Origin: Hyaloraphidium curvatum
Lineage: Eukaryota; Monoblepharomycota; Hyaloraphidiomycetes; Hyaloraphidiales; Hyaloraphidiaceae
DNA length: 64,000 nucleotides
Direction: 5' to 3'
Assembly (NCBI GenBank): GCA_025558095.1
Contig: JAIVFI010000017.1
Location: forward strand, 372,001 to 436,000
Part shown: positions 32,295-41,887 of the stretch, piece after piece
Layout: the number at the start of each line of letters is the position of its first letter
Numbering within the stretch: the stretch's first letter is position 1
Made by a program: the position numbers and the translations under genes
The notes under the pieces: model-generated
What the model saw: the letters and a program-made list of their open reading frames with translations, nothing else
Databases searched by the model: none
What the model was told of the DNA's origin: nothing

Positions 32295-33276
32295 ATGGCC
32301 TCGCTGAACGGATCCGACGGAATGGCGACGCTGGCCGGAGAGCTCTCTCGCACGATTGCCCTGTTCCCGCTGCACCATCTCGAGGACCACCTTCCCACCG
32401 CCGCCATCACCGCGCTCCTCTGTCAGCTGGCCTACCTCTCCTCCTTCACCGTCTTTGAGTCCCTGTCAAAAGCCTACCGTACGCTTGAGCGTGCGAAGAA
32501 GATCGACTTTGGCACCCGCGTGGTGTCGACATGTTTCAGCACTTACGCCGTTGCAGCCTCGCTGATGACCGTGGGCGATCCGCGCCTGGGCAGCGACAAG
32601 CTCTTTGGCTACTCTTACGAAGCTGGGCAAGTGATGGGCGTCGCTCTGGGTTACTTTCTCTGGGACCTGTTCATCTGCACCCAGCACTTCCGCCTTTTCG
32701 GACCGGGCTTCTTGGTGCATGCGATCTGCTGCATCAACATCTACCTGTGGATCATGCGGCCGTTCCTCATGTACTTTGGAGTGAAGGTCTTGCTCTGGGA
32801 ACTCAGCGTGAGTGCGTGGCGTCATCGACGGCACTCCGATCCTTACACGCGTAGATCAGACTCCGTTTGTCAACAACCATTGGTTCATGGACAAGCTGGG
32901 CTACACGGGATCCAGCTTGCAGCTGGCAAACGGACTTCTCCTCATCGGTGCATTCTTCGGCATCCGCATCGTGTACGGCAGCATCACGAGCACCAAGTTC
33001 TTTTGTGTGTGCGATCGGCCATTCCCGTGAAAGCAAACTGACATCCATGCCGCTGGACCAGACGAAATGATTTCGCGGCGCGACGAGCTCCCTCCTTATC
33101 TGCCATACATCTATGGAATCGGCAATCTGACACTTAACTTCCTCAACTTGTTTTGGTAGTGTGGGCACCCCACCGCGCAGGCGTCAGTAGCTGACCGGCA
33201 ATCCAGGTTCTCCAAGATGATCCGCAGCGTGCACTCCAGGTTCCACAGCAGCGAGACAGAGATCAAGAAGCAGTAG
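32295..33276 (+). CDS. TLC-domain (TRAM-LAG1-CLN8) multi-pass membrane protein
   Basis: TLC proteins are multi-helix membrane proteins involved in ceramide synthesis, lipid sensing or lipid transport. Exons are 32295-32807, 32860-33004, 33062-33155 and 33207-33276, with introns of 52, 57 and 51 nt, giving 273 residues, typical of the small TLCD/TMEM56 type. About six membrane spans are visible, for example AAITALLCQLAYLSSFTVF and GVALGYFLWDLFICTQHF. The junctions give LWELSTPFVNNHWFMDKLG and NLFWFSKMIRSVHSRF, both diagnostic for the family. The Lag motif of true ceramide synthases (HHxxT...DxxD) is not present as such. A role in lipid handling is therefore inferred, and ceramide synthase activity is not supported. 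Stops of this gene and the sirtuin are 42 nt apart. Confidence 0.82.
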
Positions 33277-33318
33277 CAGACGAAGTAGCATCGGAAGTGT
33301 AAATCAAGAGTTTTTGGA

Positions 33319-34755
33319 TCAGAAGAGTGGAATGTCGGTCGGATCTCCGGCAACGTAAACGTCCTCGGCGGTCAGTAGCTTCTCCCCCGCCTTGATCTGC
33401 TTGTCCAGCAGGACCATGGCTCGAGCTCCCCGCAACCGGAGCCCGACACCCTCAACGTCCCGCGGCACCTTGCATTCAGCCTCGCCGGGATTGATCCGAA
33501 TCAGGAAGCCCGCCCCATGCGCAGAGCGCACCAGCGATTCCGAGACGTTGCGCAGCACAGGGTTCGTCAAACCGGCACCGACTTCGATCACCACGATCCG
33601 CGGGGGTTCGTTTTCCATCACTGCCGTGAGCTCCCGGAGATGGGCATCAAAGCGATCCTTCTGCACATCCACGCGAGCGGTCTTGAACTCCGAGTCGCCC
33701 AGCATGAGTATGTTAGGCCGCATGATGGACCCACAAGAGGTACAGCGAGGGATTGTTTTGACGTCGGCAAGCATCGTCTCGCGATCCACCTTGACACCCA
33801 ACCGACCGTCCTCGCGGCCCACCGAGTCGCTGACCCGCGTTACTCCGCTGGTGCAGTTCTTGTCCAAGCAGGCCAGGTGGTTGATCGAGCCGTGTATCTC
33901 GAGGATATTTTCGGCAGGTAACCCAGCCCTGCGGAACAACCCCTCGATTTGAGTGGTGTATACGAAAGGTGGGAACCGCCTGGTGTTTGCGTAATTCAGG
34001 AGGACATGGTATCCTTCATGCGGTTGTGCTTCCAGAGCCCTGTCATATCTGGTCGCGTAAAAGGCCCACGCCATTCGTGGATTGGATCTGAACTTGGATA
34101 GAGAAGCCACATCGTACAGGGTCAATCCGAGTGCGGCGAACGCTGGGAAGGCCGCCGCGAAGCCTTCGGGCGTGCGTAGATCCGCGACGCCGGACTCGAA
34201 CGCAAAGCCAGCCCCAGCAGTTACGATGATCACGTCGGAGCGAGCGATTTGCACGGCCGCGGCATGCAGAGCGTCCCGCAGGGGTCTACTTGGAGGATGC
34301 TTCGCAGAATCCGACGTGACCGACCCATCGTCGGGCGCTGATCCGGAGGAGAACGTTCGAGACAGGGGAAGCGAGGTCCGAGAATAGCGGGGCAGGCTTC
34401 GTCCCGAAGACGCCTTAAAAGGGCGAGATACCGCCCATTCTAGGCCGGGAAAAGACACCGGCACTCGCTTGTTGTTGTGCTCAGGGTCGGAGCCCACGAT
34501 GTGCAGATAGACGGAGAGGCCGGAAGCAGCCAAAGCGGGAGACGGCTTGCGGGACGAGGCAGCCGACGCAGCCGACGCAGCTGTAGCAAATGCACGCGTC
34601 CTTTGAAGCACACCACCGAAAGGCACAGAGAGGCCCGCGGACGGGCCCGGAGGAGCAGGCTGTGGCGTCGACGTGGCGGTGAACCGGGGTCGCGTAGTTC
34701 TGGGGAGCTCCACCGGCCGGTAACAAGGGGCCAAGAGCCGCCAAGAACTGCGCAT
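33319..34755 (-). CDS. Divergent Sir2-family (sirtuin) protein
   Basis: Sirtuins use NAD+ to remove acyl groups or to transfer ADP-ribose. The 478-residue frame is unspliced and starts at an ATG followed by an Arg-rich stretch that may be a mitochondrial presequence. The Rossmann fold begins at VTAGAGFAFESGVADLR (179-194), comparable to GAGxSxxxGIPDFR. The catalytic His is in EIHGS (His288). Zinc ligands appear as Cys296, Cys301, Cys338 and Cys341, although the first pair has spacing CxxxxC instead of CxxC. The TQNID motif reads TTQIEG (267-272), so the conserved Asn and Asp are replaced by Gln and Glu. The GTS loop reads GAG. It is clearly a sirtuin fold, but its activity cannot be assumed. 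Confidence 0.8.
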   Translation of the reverse strand: MRSSWRLLAPCYRPVELPRTTRPRFTATSTPQPAPPGPSAGLSVPFGGVLQRTRAFATAASAASAASSRKPSPALAASGLSVYLHIVGSDPEHNNKRVPVSFPGLEWAVSRPFKASSGRSLPRYSRTSLPLSRTFSSGSAPDDGSVTSDSAKHPPSRPLRDALHAAAVQIARSDVIIVTAGAGFAFESGVADLRTPEGFAAAFPAFAALGLTLYDVASLSKFRSNPRMAWAFYATRYDRALEAQPHEGYHVLLNYANTRRFPPFVYTTQIEGLFRRAGLPAENILEIHGSINHLACLDKNCTSGVTRVSDSVGREDGRLGVKVDRETMLADVKTIPRCTSCGSIMRPNILMLGDSEFKTARVDVQKDRFDAHLRELTAVMENEPPRIVVIEVGAGLTNPVLRNVSESLVRSAHGAGFLIRINPGEAECKVPRDVEGVGLRLRGARAMVLLDKQIKAGEKLLTAEDVYVAGDPTDIPLF

Positions 34756-34939
34756 CGTGACTCGGCGACGTCGTTATCGCGGCTCAATCGAGCGGATTCG
34801 GAGTTGTAGGGCGCTTTGGCGCACTGTCGCCCGGGCAGGCTTCCCCCGGTCGGGGAGTGCACGCAACCCGCAGTCAACATCCTTCAGGGACCTCCGGCCC
34901 GATCGTCGTGATTTTTGAAGATCTATCAGAACAAGCCAG

Positions 34940-37127
34940 CTAAAATTTGAACTTCTCCTTCCCCTTCTTGTCCTTGTCCTTCTTCTCATCTGTGGTCTTC
35001 CGCCGCTTCGCCTGCTTCTGCGCGTGTTCCGCGACCAAATCGGAGAAGTCCTCCTCTTCCCCCCGCGAAGCCTGCTGGCTCTCGTCGTACTTGCGCCGGA
35101 TGGCGTCCTCGTCCAGCCCTTCTTCGAGGTCCTCCGGGTTGAAGGCCAGATCCACACCGTCACCCGCCGCCGCCTTCCGCTTCGAAGTCCCGCTTCCCAT
35201 CGCAGCCGCAGCCGCCAGCGCCGCGGCACTCGCCGCCGAACCGGGCCCTGCCTTCGGCAGCAATCCGCTCGTGGGAATCGCGGCCGTGGGAGCCTTGACG
35301 CCCCCGAGATCATAGACCCGCTCGGATCCCATGAAGCCGGAAATGTCCTGCTGTCGCTCCTGGATGACCTGGTAAAGCTGTTTCGGGCCATCGTCCTCCG
35401 CAGCCCTGCGAAAGGAGGAATGAGCGTGCGATCACAAGGAGGCACAACTCATCCCACCTCCTGGCATCCTTGCGAAGCTCCAGAAACTCGGGCGTCTCCA
35501 GGCCGCTGGGCACGGAACTCGCCAGGCCGCTCGGAGTCGCCAGACCGGCTGGCGTCTCGAGTCCGTCCTGCGAGTAGTTATCCCCGGCACCTTCGTCGGC
35601 CTCCTCCTCCTCGTCCTCCTCCTCTTCCTCGGCCTCCTCCTCTTCTTCCAGCTCACCCCAGGGCGTCTTCTCGATCGGGGCCATGTGCTGCGAATGAGCG
35701 GCCGAGGTTAGCAGAGGTATAGAGTGCCAGCCGCGAACGCGTTACCTCAAGATTCCTCTGCACATGGACCATGCCAAAAACGTCGCCGTAGAGGGGCCGT
35801 CCAAATTCGTCGACCGGCGGCTTTCCCCAGCCGCCCGGGTGGAATCCCCACTGCGCACCGTCGGGAATCGGGGCGTTCAGCCCGGGTATCCTCAAGTTTG
35901 GGTAGGAAGGAGGCGGGCCGTAGCGCTGCATGTTGACGAGCCACGGCGGCGGCGCCAAAGGGGGCATGCCCAAGGCCTCCTTGAGCTCGTCGCTCAGATG
36001 CCCCGGCTTCTTCTCCTTGAGCTTCGCCTCGAACTCCTTCCCCTCGTAGTAAAGATCGCCGTGAGTCGTAAGGTACGGCTTCGTTTGCCACTTGAAGAAG
36101 GCGTCGTGCATCTTTTGGTAGTCGATGTTCAGCTTGTTCATTTTCGGCTGATGCCGCTCCCTCGTCTTGGACTTGAGCTTCGCGGCATCCTCCTTCTCCT
36201 TTGTCGCAGCACGCATCTCCATGATCCCCGTCGCTTTGATGAAATCTGACCGCCGGAGAACGACAGTCAGCGGGATGGATCCGCGCTATAGCCTTGCATA
36301 CCCACCAGGAAGCTCAAAAGGAGGTTTCTCGATGCCCCTCTTCCCCTGCAAGTATTTGCGCTTCTGATTCCAGTGCGCCGGGAGAGGTACCGTATTCCGC
36401 AGGGATTTGAGGTGGACCAGCAGCTTCGGGTCCGCCGCGGTGACATCGACCCACTGCCGGCAAAAGCGTGTCACAAATGTGCCATCAGAGATGACAACGT
36501 CCAACGACCCACCTCGACGACCTCGGGTTTCTTCACCAGCTGTTTCAGCTCCGCGACCGTGAGCCGATTCAACCGCCGTATCTTGGCCTTGCTCATGGCT
36601 GGCTTCTGCTCATCCTCCTTTCCTTCCTCAGGCTTTGCTTCGTCGTCGTCCGAAAGCAGCGCTTTCCGCTCCTTTTCCTCCTCCGTCTCCTGCTTCTCGC
36701 CCGAAGGCTCCCCGAAAACCGAGCCATTTTCCGCTCCCTCCTTGGGCAGCGAGAACCGCTCGAAAACCGATGCAAACTCGGCAAAAGCCGGATCGTCCGA
36801 CGGAATGGTCAGAGGCGGCGCGACGTACTCGATTTCGACGTCGAGGTCGACCTGAAGAGGGGACATCGTTGCAGGCGGGAAACGACACAACCCGACGCGA
36901 CCCACGGTGCCGGTGTCGTCCTCGTCCGTCTCGCTCGCGGCATAGCTCCGACCGTTCGCGCGGCGCGCGGCTCTCCGCTTCTTCTTCTTCCGCGATTTGT
37001 CGGTCCGGCCCGCGGTCGTGACTGACGCTGTCTCCGAGTCGGACGCGTGCGGGTCGCGCGCCGCCTCGAACGACCGGCCGGCCAGTTGCGGGAGCGAAGA
37101 AGAGTCGATGATGCGCGCCGAGCTCAT
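34940..37127 (-). CDS. SF3B2: U2 snRNP splicing factor 3B subunit 2 (SF3B2/Cus1)
   Basis: SF3B2 binds SF3B4 within U2 snRNP and helps select the branch point. Exons are 37127-36906, 36851-36513, 36453-36306, 36245-35746, 35687-35458 and 35405-34940, giving 634 residues. Matching blocks are AKIRRLNRLTVAELKQLV, DPKLLVHLKSLRNTVPLP, KRKYLQGKRGIEKPPFELP, DYQKMHDAFFKWQTKPYLT, the PSP domain YGPPPSYPNLRIPGLNAPI, and GGWGKPPVDEFGRPLYGDVF. The C-terminus has DFSDLVAEHAQKQAKRRK and ends KEKFKF like human SF3B2. Intron 1 (36905-36852) is 54 nt, a multiple of three, with no stop; it interrupts an acidic region and is taken as a true intron, but retention would keep the frame. Confidence 0.93.
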
Positions 37128-37432
37128 TGCGACTGACAGGCGGGGGTTTCGCGTGCAGTAGGTTGGGCCGGCAGTACAGCCAAGCGAAAGATGATGATCT
37201 CCTGCAGACGCACTGCGCACTTCAAAGACTCGGCCGTTGTCGCCCAAACTACATCAGAGAACATCAAAGGGAAATAGAAACGCCTATCCTCGCTCATACA
37301 GTGGCTCTCCGGGGTCCTTCGCTCGCTTCGACCTCAGCTTCGCGGCAGAGTCGGCTTGCGGCCTCGCAAAGCGGATCCATCCGCCTCCTCGGCTTCAGCG
37401 TTCATATCCAGTGTATATCCTCGTGCTCTTCC
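37128..37432. other. Intergenic, tandem minus-strand genes
   Basis: About 305 nt between the SF3B2 start and the stop of the NTF2-like gene upstream of it. It should contain the SF3B2 promoter. No gene is recognised, although the NTF2-like gene may have a longer 3' end than annotated. Confidence 0.35.
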
Positions 37433-37900
37433 TCAGCAGTCCTCAACGCCGTGGATGACATGCTTGCACATGAGCATCGTGGATGGTTCGAAGTGGTCTG
37501 CGGGATCAGTCAGTTGAACACTGGTAAAATGCTGCCAGCTGTACCCACAGGTGACGTCGACAAGCTTCCCGGCGGGAGGCATGTTGGGATTTCGCAGCTT
37601 CACGCGCAAGGCATTCGGGGCCTCGTGCATCTCCACAACGGAGACTGGGGCCGACCCTCCTCCAAAATCCATCTCGTACATCGGCTGAAACAACGCAATG
37701 TAAGCAGGAAGAAACACCGTAGTTTGAGAGGAAACAAAGAGGAGGCCAAGGCAGGGGCCCACCTTGAGATTCTCCACGCCTCGGGCAAGCTCGTGTTCGC
37801 CGAGAACGACGATGCAGTCCGGCTTCAAGTGAGCCAAAACCCCAGCCAGGTCGCGCGAGTTGTAAGCCTGAAGGTAATCTTTGAATGCGGCCTCCGCCAT
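37433..37900 (-). CDS. Small SnoaL/NTF2-like domain protein
   Basis: Exons 37900-37763 and 37684-37433 give a protein of 129 residues. The fold opens with AFKDYLQAYNSRDLAGVLAHL and PDCIVVLGEHELARGVEN, a pattern typical of SnoaL/NTF2-like small cone-shaped domains that bind small ligands or act as minor enzymes. The rest reads EMDFGGGSAPVSVVEMHEAP and VDVTCGYSWQHFTSV. The 78-nt intron has no stop and is a multiple of three; retained, it would insert a hydrophobic loop. An ATG at 37999 is also in frame, but the domain begins at 37900. The 3' end is uncertain because a short intron near 37510 would give a different C-terminus. Specific function is unknown. Confidence 0.6.
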   Translation of the reverse strand: MAEAAFKDYLQAYNSRDLAGVLAHLKPDCIVVLGEHELARGVENLKVGPCLGLLFVSSQTTVFLPAYIALFQPMYEMDFGGGSAPVSVVEMHEAPNALRVKLRNPNMPPAGKLVDVTCGYSWQHFTSVQLTDPADHFEPSTMLMCKHVIHGVEDC

Positions 37901-38048
37901 TTGGCCTGAATGGTGTGCGTCCGCCCGGTGGAGCAATGTTGTTTTTGGCCTCGCTCCGGACAGGCCTGCCCGCACGTAACCTGGGAGCCTGAAAGGCATC
38001 CCGAATCTGGTTCCTACTCATACGTATGCAAGCCAAAACTTACAAGCG

Positions 38049-40805
38049 CTACGATGGCCTATAGCTCCGAGGTAACGAGCTCCGCCGCGGGATCCCCTTG
38101 GTGGCGCCGGCGAAAGAGTCTGCCCTCATGGACGCCGCGTCGAACGTGCCGTCCTCGATCGAGAGGGCAAGTGAAGCGACGATCTCGTCGAGGCGTTTCC
38201 GAACGTCGTCTGCATTGCCCGCTGGCAGCGTCCGATAGTGCACCTCGCTCCGCGTATGCGTTGGAGGCGGCAAGATTACCACTGGCGGACCCGAAGCAGC
38301 AGGATGCGCCGGCGGGTCCGTGAGCGAACCCCCGGGAGGCAGGGCCGTCTCCGAGGACCGCCGAGCCGGATCGTGCCCGTGCAAAGTTCCGTCCGAGCCC
38401 TCGCTTCGCGCGGTGGTCCCCGTCCTATCCCGCGGGTTCGCGGTGAGCAACGAATAGAGCGCCTTCATCTCGCGGTAGCTCTCGAGCTCCGCCCAGGACG
38501 AGGGGAGCGTTCGCGCCTTCATTCCAAAGGAGGCGCAGTTGCCTGCGAGGGTGATCAAGGCGAGAGTGTCGGTGAGCTTGGCCTCGACGAGGATCGCAAT
38601 ACCGACGCAAATCAGAGGTACCTCGCGCACCAACTGGGAAGAGTCAGGCATAGAGACGATCCGACGCTGCATGTGTCACCCACCAATGCGACACGGTAGA
38701 GAATCTCGCGTGCGCACACGAGACGCAGCCTGAGTATCTCGCTCTTGATGTAGGCAATCTGCCAAACGACGGGCCTCACAAGGCCCTCGATGGAGTTTGC
38801 GGGCACGTCCATGGACGTAGCTCGCTGATACACGGCCGAAAGAACGGCCGCAAAGAAGTTCAAAGCAAAGAACACCGTCGCAACGATGACGAGGGCGCCG
38901 TAGACAGCGGAGAGTGTGAGTCCGGTGGGAAAAGAGCCGAAGCTGTACCAGTTGAGCGACAGAGTGATGGCATCGACGAGCGTCCGGAAAGCCAGGAACA
39001 AGATGGACAGCATCAAGCTGTTTGCCTTTCGGTGCTTCACGGCGATTGGCTGTGCAACGAAAGCTCGCGAGCCGCCCGCGCCAGTGGCGGTAGAGTCGGC
39101 GCCCTTCTCGGGAGCCTTCTCCAGGTCCGACGCAGTGGCTTCAGCCGTCTTGCGGCTGGCGAACGGGGATCGTGGCTCCTCGGTCGCAAGGCGTTCCGCA
39201 TCCCCGCGTGTCCACAGGTCCTGGTCGTACTCCACGGGTCCGACCACTGCGCGCAGTCCGCCCGTCCAAGACCGCACGAGTCTCGTTTGGTAGATGGCGG
39301 GATCGACTGCCGTGGTCACTGCGGCCGCATCCCCGTCCTCCCACCACCTTCCCTTTTCCTCAAAGGTCCAACGGGCCTCCGCACGGCGGTTCAGGTCCTC
39401 GTCCAGCTCCCGCTGCGTCTTCATGGTCGCCTCACCGGGCAGCGCGACCGCGACGGATTCTCCCGTACCGAGCAGCCGCCGCCGCTTCTTTTCTTGCCAG
39501 GCATACCATCCCCACACGCCGGCCGCCGTAGCCAGGACGAGGCCGGCGGCAATGCACGCGGAGATGAGGAAGATCTTGGATTTGGTGTCCGCGTTCTCGT
39601 TGGCGACGTCCGTCTTCACCTGCTCGAGAATGCGGATGCCGTTGGTGCAGGTGAGGCTGTCCAGGACGGCCATTCCGATGGGGAATAACGCCGAGATGGG
39701 CACGAAACCGTTCTCCATCACCACGTCGGCGGCCTCTTGAGGTGGAGTCTCGTAGCCCCAGTATAGATAGCGCACTAACGTGCATAGGGAGGTGCACGTT
39801 AGGCCATGCCAGACTTCGCGACGCAATCCGGGACCCACCGAGCTCGTACGCGTCGCTGCAGCTCGGCGGATGGTGCTGCCTCACTGCGACGTAGATCGGG
39901 CCCACGAGCGGGTAGCTGAAGAGCCCACGGCCGTTGACCATGGAAACGTAGCTGTTGTAGACCGGCACCTTGTCGACCATGTTGGAAAAGTCGTTGACCG
40001 CTGCGGCGAGGTGCAGCGGCAAGGGCGACACGAAGAGGCTCGCGGCGTTCTGGAGCTTGGACGTCGACAGCTTGAATGCGTTGGCCGTGCCAATGTCGAG
40101 GAAGCCGACGGCATACGGGCGAAAGAGGAGCTCGCCGGGCAGGTCGTCGCTGCTGAAGCCGTGGCTCGCAGGGAGGATGCCCAGGCTTCCGTAGTGCGTC
40201 ACGGTCCCGTGGGTGCGGTTCCACTCCGAGCTGATCTGCGACAGCGCAGCCGTGAGGATGCGCGCCTCCCCGGAGGAGGTGCTCGAGAGGTATAGCACGT
40301 CCAGCCGAGTCGAGGCCGTCCCGTTGGCCGGAAGGACCGAGGCCAGGTACGGGTTCCAGCTCAGTATCCGGCGGTCCCGGACGTCGGTGATGTTGCCGTT
40401 AAAGAGACCGAGCAGGGCCTCCTGGGATACGTTGAGAGAGTATCCCGAGCCACGGAGCTCCCGGATGTTGTACACGATGGCCACACCGCCCGCGAGGGCC
40501 GGAATCAGGCGCACGCCTTCGGCGAGGTCCTGCTCGCTGAGCGGAACGTCGACAGCGGCCCATGCCATCGAGCCGTTGCGCAGCGCCAGCAATCCTTCCC
40601 CGGAAGAGCTTTCCGTGTACGGTACGGCTAAGGCTACCCCACGGAACACCTGGGTGACTGGATATAGATAAGACAAGGCCTTGTAGGGCTCGGCGATGTA
40701 GGGCGTGCCGGTCCCGCGCAAGTTAATCTTCTCCGAGGCATCGGCGCCGGCGGCGGAGGCTGCGAGCAGGAGCAACGGAAAGAGGAGGGGGCGGCGCGCG
40801 CGCAT
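38049..40805 (-). CDS. PstS-like periplasmic-binding domain fused to a multi-span membrane region
   Basis: Exons 40805-39839, 39774-38684 and 38633-38049 (introns 64 and 50 nt) give 880 residues. Residues 1-23 are a signal peptide (RPLLFPLLLLAASAAGADA). Residues 24 to about 330 resemble the phosphate-binding protein PstS of bacterial ABC transporters: INLRGTGTPYIAEPY, VTQVFRGVALAVPYTESSSG, WAAVDVPLSEQDL, GGVAIVYNI, LLGLFNGNITDVRDRRILSW and LSSTSSGEARILTAALSQ. Asn-x-Ser/Thr sites fit an exposed domain. A span at 390-415 follows, then a cytosolic loop of about 150 residues and three or more further spans (SLMLSILFLAFRTLVDAITL; LIVATVFFALNFFAAV-type; PLICVGIAILVEA). The tail is Ser/Pro-rich and probably cytosolic. 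A surface anion sensor or receptor is the likely role; the ligand is not known. Confidence 0.72.
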
Positions 40806-41165
40806 CTCTGAGGGCGGCCCTCGAGACGAGGGCGCGGTGCGGGCGGCGAAAGTGCGGCTCAGCGCGGTGAAACTGCAGAGAAAGCGCCGGAGCGCATCCG
40901 CGGTTTGGGGTTTGGAGGGGATGTCCTCGATGACGTCTTGATCGTGGGTGCTAGAAGAAGGCGCAGCTGCGTCAGCCCCGCCGTCTCCTCGGATCCTTGA
41001 GTCAAATTCGCGAACGATCAGGATCGAGGCGAAACGGTCTCGATTCTCTAATTCATCCATCTAAACATCAAGCCCGAATTGGGCCGTAGGATTGAGGCCC
41101 GCACGAACTCGCAAAACCCGTGCAATAAGTCTACACACCAGGGAACAGCAGAGCACCACGGGAAG
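40806..41165. other. Intergenic, promoter of the PstS-like gene
   Basis: About 360 nt between the PstS-like start codon and the stop of the OXLD1-like gene. The PstS-like frame stays open up to an in-frame ATG at 41060, but the signal peptide begins at 40805, so that ATG is chosen. Nothing else is recognised. Confidence 0.4.
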
Positions 41166-41811
41166 CTACTTTCCCTCGTTGAGCTTCCTTTCCAGATCGC
41201 GCAGCACCCTCAGGCTCTCGTCCATTTCCGCCTTTTCCAATCTGGGGCCGCGGGGAACGCAATTGGCAGTCACCAGTGGTCAGCTGAACGACAGTACCGC
41301 GGCCAACTGAAGCCCACCTCGGTGCGGGAGGCGGCTCGAGCCCCCTTCGCAGCATCTCCCGCGTCAGCTCGTCCCTGCGCTCCTTGAACTCCTCCCAGGA
41401 CTCCTCGTACGTGTCCCACACGCAGTGCGCGCAGCCCGATCCGCAGCACGTATCGGGCCGCTCCGGCGGCCGCATATGGCGCAGCAGGTACTCGATGACC
41501 GGGGTCGACAGCCGGTCGAGCTCGGCGGGCGACGCGGTGGTCATGGTGGAGGACGGGTGGGCGGGCGGGATGCCGCCGAGGTAGCGCGGCCCCGGCACTT
41601 CGGTCGCCGTCTGAAGGGGATCGTCGCGCACGGGGGCCGAGGGCTGCGGCGGGGCCGGGTCCGGCCGGGGCGGCGACTCCGGCGCGGCCTGCGAGGAAGC
41701 GGGCCGCCGCGTGCAGCCGGCGGCCGGAGGGGGCAACAAGCGCCGCCGGGCGCCAAGCCGCGGTGTCCGCAGGGCGTGCAGACGTGTCCGGACGAGCCGA
41801 ATGCCGTCCAT
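41166..41811 (-). CDS. Oxidoreductase-like domain protein (OXLD1 family), probably mitochondrial
   Basis: Exons 41811-41318 and 41241-41166 (intron 76 nt) give 189 residues. The N-terminus is Arg-rich and lacks acidic residues (DGIRLVRTRLHALRTPRLGA), as in mitochondrial presequences. A Pro/Ala linker leads to the conserved core PERPDTCCGSGCAHCVWDTY at about residues 112-131, the signature of the oxidoreductase-like domain, with its CCGxGCxxCVW motif. A charged helix follows, and the spliced end gives RLEKAEMDESLRVLRDLERK. The domain occurs in small mitochondrial proteins of poorly known function; the Cys cluster may bind metal. The start lies only 76 nt from the divergent MPP alpha gene, another mitochondrial protein. 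Confidence 0.78.
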
Positions 41812-41887
41812 CGGTGTGCGTTCGGGCGATCGGAGTCGCAAGCGCGTTGGCGTCGGAAGCGTCGCCGCCGTAAACACAACACACCCG
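41812..41887. promoter_or_regulatory. Short shared divergent promoter of two mitochondrial genes
   Basis: 76 nt separate the ATGs of the OXLD1-like gene and the MPP alpha gene. Both products look mitochondrial, so a common promoter could co-regulate them. No motif is recognised. Confidence 0.45.

Noticed and set aside
37485..37545. A second intron near the 3' end of the NTF2-like gene
   Set aside because: A GT/AG pair of about 47 nt is present, but neither C-terminus is recognisable, so the unspliced version was kept and marked uncertain.
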